Shown here in pieces: positions 33,479 to 40,795 of a stretch of 64,000 nucleotides of DNA (position 1 is the first letter of the stretch; each line of letters begins with the position of its first letter). Under the pieces are notes generated by a model. It saw only the letters and a list, made by a program, of their open reading frames with translations, was not told where the DNA came from and ran no database searches. The translations under genes and the position numbers were made by a program. The DNA comes from Saccharospirillum sp043196875 (lineage in GTDB: Bacteria; Pseudomonadota; Gammaproteobacteria; Pseudomonadales; Natronospirillaceae). The DNA lies in the NCBI RefSeq assembly GCF_043196875.1, contig NZ_JBEBMX010000001.1:124001-188000 (forward strand). The letters are read 5' to 3'.

Positions 33479-34888
33479 TTAGTCGACCGGCACAAAGCGC
33501 ACCGAATCGGCAATAGTACGTCCTAAGTCACTCGCCGCGTCGATGGAGACCCGGTTATTAGCCTGGTCGTTGGCGTCAAACCAATAGCTGCCCAGCGACT
33601 GCCAGCTGTTGCCGTTGATGGTCTGGTTCTTCCAAACCTCGGTAACCTGGCCTTGGTGATAAACGCGATACAGCACCGCATCCGGTCGATTGCTGTTTGC
33701 ACTCCACCGGGCGTAAACCTGATATTCCCCACTGGTCGGCAGCGTCGGTTGCCACACCGCCCAGACATCCGCATCGGTACCGGCGTTTTCATCGACCAGA
33801 TAATCGGTGCCCCAGTAGCCATAGGTGGAGTTACTGCTCAACCAACCGCTACTGCTGCGCAGGAAATCGGCGCTGTCGTTGTCGACAACAATGCCCAGGT
33901 CGGCGGTCGGTGGTGGATCACTTTCATTGGCATAACCAATCTTCTGACTCAGGCGCGGGCCTACCGAATAAAACATATGCCACTGGCCATTTTCATAGTG
34001 CAGGAAGGGCTCGGCGGCCTTGTTGTATTCAGGGCCGATGCTGGCCGGATCGTAGAAAATTCCGTGATGAATTTCCTGATCGAAGTTGGCGCCCACTTCG
34101 GTGTAATAAATATTGCTGGCACCGTGATACAGCACATAGTGCTTGCCGGCGTCCTGCCAATAAAAGGCACCGGAAATATGACTTTGACCATCGGGTCCGG
34201 GCGATACCAAGGCCCCATCGCGCGGCGTGAAATGCTTGCCGTCGTTGGAGGTTGCCAGGGCGATGCTGCGGGTGTTGTTGCGGTTAACCATCAGCACCAT
34301 GGTGTAACGATCACCCCAGGTTGGAATGGTGTATTCGAACACCCGCGCGTAAGAGGTTTCGGTGAAACCGCTGCCAAAGGCGGCGTTAAAGTCGGCCGCG
34401 GTCACGGCGATATTGTCGTTCGCTATCGTCCAGTTCAGACCATCGGTCGACCAGGCCCAGCGCGTGGTGTTGTTTTCGCCATGGAAGTAGAGGAAGTATT
34501 TGTTGTACTGCTCCATCCAAACAACATTAGGGCTGGACACGTGCGAAACCGCCGAGACACCCAGCTTGCCCTGACCGCTGTTATCGATCAGCGGGTTGCC
34601 AGCGTATTCGGTGTAAGGGCCTTCGATGTTATCGGCGTAGACGACTTTAATATCGCCCGGCGCATCGTGCGGCGCGAAATACAGATAATAATTACCCAAC
34701 GGATTGGCAACGTGATCAGCCACCCGCAGCAGGCTTGGGAAAATAATTTCACCGGTGTCATCTTCGGCCAGGTTGGCCGGATCGACGACCACACTTTGGT
34801 GATTCAGATTAGGCGGTGCCGCGTAAATATTGGCCGCCATTACTGCGCCGAGCATGCAGGCAAAAAAAAGCTTCGAAAATATTGTCAT
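33479..34888 (-). CDS. Secreted five-bladed-propeller glycosidase-like protein with golvesin-like C-terminal domain (469 aa)
   Basis: Signal peptide to about residue 23 (ANIYA). Residues about 30-325 look like a GH43/GH32-type five-bladed propeller: repeated YYLYFAPHD, SPNVVWMEQYNKYFLYFHG, WAWSTDGLNW, HISGAFYWQDAGKHYVLYHG, WHMFYSVGPRL. Residues about 333-469 match the golvesin/xanthan-lyase type domain (IVVDNDSADF, GYWGTDYLVDENAGTDADVWAVWQPTLPTSGEYQVYARW, ending IADSVRFVPVD), thought to bind polysaccharide. It is the distal gene of the LacI-ABC-oxidoreductase cluster, separated from it by a terminator. Substrate unknown; catalytic residues were not confirmed. Confidence 0.72.
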   Translation of the reverse strand: MTIFSKLFFACMLGAVMAANIYAAPPNLNHQSVVVDPANLAEDDTGEIIFPSLLRVADHVANPLGNYYLYFAPHDAPGDIKVVYADNIEGPYTEYAGNPLIDNSGQGKLGVSAVSHVSSPNVVWMEQYNKYFLYFHGENNTTRWAWSTDGLNWTIANDNIAVTAADFNAAFGSGFTETSYARVFEYTIPTWGDRYTMVLMVNRNNTRSIALATSNDGKHFTPRDGALVSPGPDGQSHISGAFYWQDAGKHYVLYHGASNIYYTEVGANFDQEIHHGIFYDPASIGPEYNKAAEPFLHYENGQWHMFYSVGPRLSQKIGYANESDPPPTADLGIVVDNDSADFLRSSSGWLSSNSTYGYWGTDYLVDENAGTDADVWAVWQPTLPTSGEYQVYARWSANSNRPDAVLYRVYHQGQVTEVWKNQTINGNSWQSLGSYWFDANDQANNRVSIDAASDLGRTIADSVRFVPVD

Positions 34889-34949
34889 TGTTGTTTCCTC
34901 GAAGTGGATTTAGGTGAAAAAACTGAGCGAATTGCCTCCTTTTTAGATG

Positions 34950-34980
34950 AAAAAAAAGCGGCGACCTGAAAGCCGCCGCC
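34950..34980 (-). terminator. Terminator after the FAD oxidoreductase gene
   Basis: GCGGCG (34958-34963) pairs with CGCCGC (34974-34979); on the minus strand eight Ts follow. It separates the uptake operon from the golvesin-like gene. Confidence 0.75.
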
Positions 34981-34993
34981 AACCTTGTTTGCT

Positions 34994-36397
34994 TCAGAGT
35001 TTCAGCTTGGCGCCCTGATCCTGCAGCGCTTGTTGTACCGCCTTGGGATCAACCTCGGCGACACCGACCTTGCCAGCCGCTGCCAAGGCCGCCGCGGCAC
35101 CCGCCGCCTGACCGATAGACATGGCGATGGGCGTTACCCGTATCGCTGAAAACGCATTGTGATCGGCACTGATGCAACGACCCGCCACCACCAGGTTGCT
35201 GATCTGTGGCGCATACAAGCAGCGCAACGGAATAAAGTAGGTGTGGTTGGGTGACAGGTGAATGGATTCGGTGGCTTCTTTATCCGGTGAATGCACATCG
35301 ATCGGATAAGCACCCTGCACCACGGTGTCGTCATATTTCACCTGATTCATGACATCATCAGCGGTCAATACATAAGCGCCTTTGATACGCCGTGAGTCAC
35401 GCACGCCAACGTGATAGGGCGTCGACAACAGCACACTGTTTTCAAAGCCAATAGCTTCGTCTTTCAGGAAGCGATAAATCTGATAACACTGACGCCGACC
35501 TTCGATTTCGGCACGCGTCACATCCCAGGGGTTGGTGGCATCGAAACCTTGCAGACGTGACGAATTGACCACCACAGTGCCGCGCTCATGGGTCTCGAAA
35601 AACAAGATGTATTCGCGTGGAATGGTGACGTTATTGCGACGGCGATAATCCATCCATTGTTTGCCGAAGGCTTTCAGACTGAGGCGATCGGTAGACATCA
35701 CCCGACGCACACCTTCTTCCGGGCCGAGGTCAAATTCGTAGTTATCGGGATGCGCCTGAACATCGGCTTTGATGCGCTCGATATCGACGCCGCCGATCTT
35801 CACATTCATGGTCATCGGCTGAGTGGCGTGGTCGCCTTCGCGGCCCATTTCGAACGGAATGCCGGCGCGCGACGAGAGGTCACCGTCGCCAGTGGCGTCG
35901 ATAAAATGATCGGCGGTGACTTCCGACAATCCGGCTTTGTTGCACACCACCAGATGTTTGATCCGGTCGCCCTCGACAGCCACATCGGCCAGCATGGTGT
36001 GATACAGAATATCGGCGCCAGCTTCGACCACCATTTCTTCCAGTACACGCTTCATCGCTTCGGCATCAAAGGGTGTCACAGTTGAACAATAAGTCACCGA
36101 ATCAACGACGTGACCCGGTGAAGCGCCGAGTGCTTTTAAGCGCTCAACCATTTCATCGGCCAGACCCCAGACGACTTGTTCGCCGGCCGGGTTGTGGAAG
36201 GTCATCATTGGGCTGACACCCATCATGGTCAGAGTGCCGCCGAGAAAACCGCCGCGTTCAATCAGCAAGGTTTTCACGCCGAGACGCGCAGCCATGGTCG
36301 CGGCCATGGCACCGGACGGGCCGCCGCCCATTACCACCAGTTGATAATGTGGTGCTGGCTGTGTGGCCACGGTCGTGGTTTTGGTTGCTTGAGTCAT
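34994..36397 (-). CDS. FAD-dependent oxidoreductase, FAD_oxidored family (467 aa)
   Basis: N-terminal FAD-binding GGGPSGAMAA at about residues 25-34 with the following acidic strand end LLIERGGFLGGT. Later landmarks: HFIDATGDGDLSSRAGIP and the C-terminal LVVAGRCISADHNAFSAIRVTPIAMSIGQAAGAAAALA that closes the FAD site. This family often neighbours sugar-uptake genes in polysaccharide loci, where substrates are generally unknown. It starts 2 bp after the last permease stop and is therefore in the LacI-controlled operon; a role in oxidising an imported sugar is inference. Confidence 0.83.
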   Translation of the reverse strand: MTQATKTTTVATQPAPHYQLVVMGGGPSGAMAATMAARLGVKTLLIERGGFLGGTLTMMGVSPMMTFHNPAGEQVVWGLADEMVERLKALGASPGHVVDSVTYCSTVTPFDAEAMKRVLEEMVVEAGADILYHTMLADVAVEGDRIKHLVVCNKAGLSEVTADHFIDATGDGDLSSRAGIPFEMGREGDHATQPMTMNVKIGGVDIERIKADVQAHPDNYEFDLGPEEGVRRVMSTDRLSLKAFGKQWMDYRRRNNVTIPREYILFFETHERGTVVVNSSRLQGFDATNPWDVTRAEIEGRRQCYQIYRFLKDEAIGFENSVLLSTPYHVGVRDSRRIKGAYVLTADDVMNQVKYDDTVVQGAYPIDVHSPDKEATESIHLSPNHTYFIPLRCLYAPQISNLVVAGRCISADHNAFSAIRVTPIAMSIGQAAGAAAALAAAGKVGVAEVDPKAVQQALQDQGAKLKL

Positions 36398-36399
36398 GC

Positions 36400-37290
36400 T
36401 TACCCCTTAACGCCCGACATCGCGAAACTTTCGACGATTTGTCGCTGGGCGATGATGTACACCAACAAGACCGGAATCACCGACAGCGACGTCGCTGCCA
36501 GCTGCAAATGCCACAGCGGCAGGCCGTAGGCATCGGAGAAGTTGGTCAGTGCCAGTGGTACGGTGAATTTGTCCAGATCACTGAGGAACACCAAAGGCTC
36601 CAGCAGCAGATTCCAGGAATGCAGGAAGGAAATGATGGCGACCGCCGCCAGTGCCGGTTTCGACAATGGCAGCGCAATGCGCCAGAAGATGCCGAAGCGA
36701 CTGAGGCCATCGAGCTTGGCCGCTTCTTCCAATTCCACCGGCAAAGCCGCGAAGAACTGGCGCATCAAAAAGGTGGCGATGATGCCTTGCGAGCCGAATA
36801 CCGGCAGCAGGATCAAGGGCCAATGAGTATTCACCAATCCCAGATGTTTCATCCAATAGAAGTTGGGAATGATGGTGACTTCCTCGGGCATCATCAGGCC
36901 CATTAACAGGAAGACGAATAAGAAATTACTGCCGCGAAATTTCAGCCGCGCAAAGGCGTAACCCGCCATCGATGCCACCGCCAGAATTAAAATGGTCACG
37001 GCGGCAGCGATGTACAGCGAATTAAAATACTGCTGCGCAAAAGGCTGATAACTGAAAATCTCGACGTAGTTTTCCCAGGCCGGACTTTCGGGAATCAGCT
37101 TGGGCGGAAAGGCGGTGATTTCACTTTGCGTTTTCAGCGATCCGGACAGCATCCAGATAAAAGGAAACACGAACGGAATACTCAGGCCGATCAACGCCAG
37201 GTACCAACAGATTTTTTTCAGCGACAGGCGAATCAATCGACCACGGTCGCCAGCCTCATAGGAGCGCGAACTTTGAGCCAAGCTAGTCAT
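36400..37290 (-). CDS. Carbohydrate ABC transporter permease, MalG type (296 aa)
   Basis: Six predicted membrane helices (for example YLALIGLSIPFVFPFIWML at 30-48) and the cytoplasmic EAA loop EEAAKLDGLSRFGIFWRIALPLSKPAL that docks the ATPase. It belongs to the CUT1 family taking up oligosaccharides or glycerol phosphodiesters. It starts one base after the MalF-type permease stop. Confidence 0.9.
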   Translation of the reverse strand: MTSLAQSSRSYEAGDRGRLIRLSLKKICWYLALIGLSIPFVFPFIWMLSGSLKTQSEITAFPPKLIPESPAWENYVEIFSYQPFAQQYFNSLYIAAAVTILILAVASMAGYAFARLKFRGSNFLFVFLLMGLMMPEEVTIIPNFYWMKHLGLVNTHWPLILLPVFGSQGIIATFLMRQFFAALPVELEEAAKLDGLSRFGIFWRIALPLSKPALAAVAIISFLHSWNLLLEPLVFLSDLDKFTVPLALTNFSDAYGLPLWHLQLAATSLSVIPVLLVYIIAQRQIVESFAMSGVKG

Positions 37291-37291
37291 C

Positions 37292-38203
37292 TCAGTTGCT
37301 CTCCTTCTTCATAAACCACTGCGCCAGGGTGAGACCCAGGGTGACTACAAAAAGCACCACAGCGAGCGCACTGGCGTAACCGACTTCGAAGAATTCGAAG
37401 GCGCGTTCGTAGATGTAATAAGCAAGCACCAGGGTGGCGTTTTCCGGCCCACCACCGGTCATCAGATAGATGTGATCGAATACTTTTAACGAACCGACCA
37501 CGGTGACGATGCTGATCACCAACGTCGTCGGCGCCAGCATCGGCCAGGTCAGATGACGGAAAATATGCCAGCGACCAGCGCCGTCGAGCGTCGCCGCTTC
37601 GGCGTAGTCGCGCGGAATGGTTTGCAAGGCGGCCAGATACAAAATCATATTCAGGCCGACGTTTTTCAGCACCCGAGTGACGATGACGCTGAACATGGCC
37701 CAGTCCGGTTGGCGCAACCAGTTAGGACCGTCGATGCCGACCAGCGCCAGCATCTGATTGATGCCGCCGGATTCTTTTTGCAACAAGAAGGTCCACACAA
37801 TCGCCCAGGCGGCACCGGCAGTGACCACCGGTGCGAAAAACATAGTGCGAAACACAATAACGCCGTGAAAAGCGCGATTCAGTGCCAGCGCTAATACCAG
37901 AGCAAGCGCCACATTCAATGGCACCAGGCCGGCAGCGAACACCAGAGAGTTACGCAGCACTTCCCAGAATTCAGGATTTTCAAAGAGGATGTCGCGGTAA
38001 TTTTCCAGACCAACAAAGCTGGATTGTTGCGACAAAATATTCCACTCGGTCAGCGAGTACACAAAGATGGCAATCAAAGGACCGACAAAAAACAAGCAGA
38101 AACCGGTCAGCAACGGACTGATGAATAACCAGCCCGACAGGCTTTCGTGAAAGCGCGCCGAACGATTTATTGTTGGTGCGGTAACGACAGGTGTCGAAGA
38201 CAT
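37292..38203 (-). CDS. Carbohydrate ABC transporter permease, MalF type (303 aa)
   Basis: Six membrane helices and an EAA loop (YAEAATLDGAGRWHIFRHLTWPMLAPTT). The start is ATG 38203 with AAGAG upstream; a TTG at 38224 would add seven residues. Partner of the MalG-type permease and the upstream binding protein. No ATP-binding subunit is encoded in the cluster. Confidence 0.9.
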   Translation of the reverse strand: MSSTPVVTAPTINRSARFHESLSGWLFISPLLTGFCLFFVGPLIAIFVYSLTEWNILSQQSSFVGLENYRDILFENPEFWEVLRNSLVFAAGLVPLNVALALVLALALNRAFHGVIVFRTMFFAPVVTAGAAWAIVWTFLLQKESGGINQMLALVGIDGPNWLRQPDWAMFSVIVTRVLKNVGLNMILYLAALQTIPRDYAEAATLDGAGRWHIFRHLTWPMLAPTTLVISIVTVVGSLKVFDHIYLMTGGGPENATLVLAYYIYERAFEFFEVGYASALAVVLFVVTLGLTLAQWFMKKESN

Positions 38204-38277
38204 AGCTCTTACCAGACGAAACAAAACAGGGGACGCCGGCTGTTGCCGACGTCCGTTTGACTCAGCACGCGCGCCAA

Positions 38278-39528
38278 TTACAGCTCGCGTTCGATGCGAC
38301 GGCAGGCATCGCTCAGCACTTCAGCGACATCAGCATCGGGCAACCACAGACGATCCAGAGTGCCGCGCGTGGCGGACTTGATCATCGGCAGACGCTCATG
38401 TGCCGGCAGCACCCGACCGTGCTCAATCTGCTCACCAACCACGGTCATCATTTGCTCATTCAGACGCGGGTTGGAGTTCAAAAAGGCGGTCGATGCCAAT
38501 ACCGAAGTCCGCGCTGGCGGGAAATATTCGGCCATGCGTTCAACACCAATCTGGCTGGTCATATAGGCCAGGAATTCGGTGGCGAGTTCAGCATTCGGGC
38601 TGCCTTTGAACACCACGATGGCGGCCTGACCGATGATCGGGCTGGCGCCGGCCGGGCCGGATGGCATCGGTGCGATGCCCCAGTCAAAATCGGCGTCATC
38701 GAGTTTGGAGGCGCGCGAGATCTGGGTGTACGTCAACGCAGCTTGGCCGTTGAAGAAGTCACCCATTTCACCCGGCGGCACTGCCGATTGATCGGCAAAG
38801 ATCATGTCGTGATAGAGCTCGACCGCTTGCACGGCTTCAGGGCTGTCCAGGGTGCAGCTGTCGCCTTCCCAGACATCGCCACCGTAGGCGCGAATCAGCG
38901 GTACCAGGGTGTCCCAAACACGGCTGTCGTAACCCTGGCCGTCCATGGATTCAAAGCCGTAACGGCCGTTGCTGGCATCGGCCAGTTGGGCGGCGGATTC
39001 ACGCAGCGTTTCCCAAGTCCACTCACCACGGGCAGCCAGTTCGGACGGGTTATCCAGACCAGCCTCTGCGAACAGGTCGGCGTTGTAGAAGACGACGAAA
39101 GGCGAGGTGGAAAACGGCACGCCATAGAGAGCGTCGTCCTTGTACCACAGGCCCATGGCCGAGTCGGCGAAGTCATCCAGTTGGTATTCAGTGTTGGCCG
39201 TTAAGGTCGGGCCGATGTCCTGCAGGACGTTGGATTCGATAAAGGTCGGGGCGGCGCCCTCGAGCATCCAGCCCAGATCCGGTGGATTACCACCGCCGAT
39301 TTGCAAGGTCAGCTTCTGGATGTAATCGCCGAACGGAATGGTTTCGAACTGAACATTCACACCCGGGTGGGTTTCACGAAAGCCATCGGCAAACTCATTG
39401 AGCATGCCCAGATGAGCGGCACTGCCGGTCCAGACGGTAAAACGCAGATCTTCCGCCTGAGTGTGAGAGCTGATCGCCAGGCCAAGGCCCAAGGCGAAGG
39501 TAGTGGTTTTGATTAAGCGCATTATCAT
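38278..39528 (-). CDS. Extracellular sugar-binding protein, family 1 (416 aa)
   Basis: Signal peptide ending near residue 25 (ISSHTQA). Typical family-1 solute-binding features: FADGFRETHPGVNVQFETIPFGDYIQKLTLQIGGGNPPDLGWM, LYGVPFSTSPFVVFYNADLFAEAGLD. Start ATG 39528 is preceded by AGAGG. It is the first gene after lacI and feeds the MalF/MalG permeases. The ligand is unknown; a plant or algal oligosaccharide is possible given the nearby glycosidase-like protein. Confidence 0.9.
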   Translation of the reverse strand: MIMRLIKTTTFALGLGLAISSHTQAEDLRFTVWTGSAAHLGMLNEFADGFRETHPGVNVQFETIPFGDYIQKLTLQIGGGNPPDLGWMLEGAAPTFIESNVLQDIGPTLTANTEYQLDDFADSAMGLWYKDDALYGVPFSTSPFVVFYNADLFAEAGLDNPSELAARGEWTWETLRESAAQLADASNGRYGFESMDGQGYDSRVWDTLVPLIRAYGGDVWEGDSCTLDSPEAVQAVELYHDMIFADQSAVPPGEMGDFFNGQAALTYTQISRASKLDDADFDWGIAPMPSGPAGASPIIGQAAIVVFKGSPNAELATEFLAYMTSQIGVERMAEYFPPARTSVLASTAFLNSNPRLNEQMMTVVGEQIEHGRVLPAHERLPMIKSATRGTLDRLWLPDADVAEVLSDACRRIEREL

Positions 39529-39596
39529 TTAAACCTCTTTGTTGTTTTTGTTGCTGTTGGACTCCGCTGTCCGCTGGTTTCCTGGGGTTTAGACTG

Positions 39597-40658
39597 TCAG
39601 ACGGTAAGCGCCGGACAGGGAGCCAGTGTGGCTCCGGGGTGGAAGGTGCAAGGCAAGGTCACTTGCATGGCGGCTTTCGCCATGGGTCGTTCCAACCGCG
39701 ACAGCAGCGAGATAAAAGCCTGAAAGCCCATCTCCTCACGCGGTATGGTGAAACCACACCAGTCCAGATTCAGGTCGGTCGGCGCATCGGGCTCGCCGAG
39801 CAGACCAATGGTGAAATCATCCGGCACGCTCAGACCACGATCCGTTAACAAGCGAAACAACTGCTCCGCTTGCAGGATGTCTTCAACCACCGCAGCGGTG
39901 GCACCGGCGGCCAAAACGTCATCGAGCCAGGCGGCGTCGAGTTGAGTGGCCGCCCGGCGATGGCGTAGCGCGGCATCGCTGTCGATCAACTCGCGCGACA
40001 GCGCATCCTGATAGCCGGCTTCGCGGTCGTGGTGGCGCTCACTGGGCTTGGCTTCGCCCAGGTAGAGCACACGCCGATGGCCGTGCTCGCTAAATTGTTC
40101 CAACACATCCAGGGTGGCGTGGCGATAATCGGCCGCCACATAGCTGAGGCTTCGCCCTGGCGCGTCTTTACGACCGATATAAACAAAGGGGAAACCTTCA
40201 TCGTCGAGCCGTTGCAGGTCTTCCGGCGCCGGGTTGCGACCCATCAACACCACGCCATCGGCCAGCGCCAGACGATTGATGCCGTCGCTGTAAATAGCCC
40301 GGCGACCGTTTTTCACCGGCGCTGAGGTAAACAACATCAGGTCGTAGCCATTGGCTTCGGCGGCTTTTTCGACACCGAGCAGGAACGGCCGGAAGAAGTC
40401 GTTCTGCTCTTTGGGAAACACCGCTTCGAAACTGAACAGGCCGATGATACGGCGCTTGCCGCCGGCCAAAGTCTGGGCCACGACATCGGGCACGTAATTG
40501 AGTTCTTTCATGGCCTCAAGCACGCGCAGCCGGGTTTCGTCGCTGACCCGGATATTGTGATTGCTCTTGCCGCGAATCACCGTCGACACCACGGCCGGAG
40601 ACACGCCTGCCAGGCGGGCAACGTCGGACTGAGTGGCGCGTTTACGAGTGTTGGGCAT
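39597..40658 (-). CDS. LacI-family transcriptional repressor (353 aa)
   Basis: N-terminal helix-turn-helix and hinge: TQSDVARLAGVSPAVVSTVIRG (residues 9-30), RLRVLEAMKELNYVPD, then a periplasmic-binding-like effector domain from about residue 68. The ATG at 40658 follows AGGTG. It heads the sugar-uptake cluster on the same strand and probably represses itself and the downstream genes through the palindrome at 40718-40733. Confidence 0.92.
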   Translation of the reverse strand: MPNTRKRATQSDVARLAGVSPAVVSTVIRGKSNHNIRVSDETRLRVLEAMKELNYVPDVVAQTLAGGKRRIIGLFSFEAVFPKEQNDFFRPFLLGVEKAAEANGYDLMLFTSAPVKNGRRAIYSDGINRLALADGVVLMGRNPAPEDLQRLDDEGFPFVYIGRKDAPGRSLSYVAADYRHATLDVLEQFSEHGHRRVLYLGEAKPSERHHDREAGYQDALSRELIDSDAALRHRRAATQLDAAWLDDVLAAGATAAVVEDILQAEQLFRLLTDRGLSVPDDFTIGLLGEPDAPTDLNLDWCGFTIPREEMGFQAFISLLSRLERPMAKAAMQVTLPCTFHPGATLAPCPALTV

Positions 40659-40715
40659 GGCGGCAAGTCACCTGGGTAACGTCAGTACGGTTGTTATTAT
40701 TCGCTTATTGCCGCG

Positions 40716-40744
40716 AAGATAAAGCGCTTTATCAACCCTGTCAA
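40716..40744 (-). promoter_or_regulatory. LacI operator within a sigma-70 promoter
   Basis: On the minus strand TTGACA (40744-40739) is a perfect -35; TATCTT (40721-40716) lies 17 nt downstream. Within this interval GATAAAGCGCTTTATC (40718-40733) is a perfect 16-bp palindrome with the central CG of LacI-family operators. Bound repressor would block polymerase directly. Confidence 0.8.
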
Positions 40745-40753
40745 ATCTCGCTC

Positions 40754-40780
40754 AAAAAAAACCCGGGCAGTGCCCGGGTT
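40754..40780 (-). terminator. Terminator of clpB
   Basis: AACCCGGGCA (40760-40769) pairs with TGCCCGGGTT (40771-40780); the minus strand continues with Ts. Confidence 0.88.
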
Positions 40781-40795
40781 GCGTTTATTGACGAC

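Noticed and set aside
33653..34969. 438-codon frame antisense to the golvesin-like gene
   Set aside because: The minus-strand protein has a signal peptide and recognisable domains; this frame does not.
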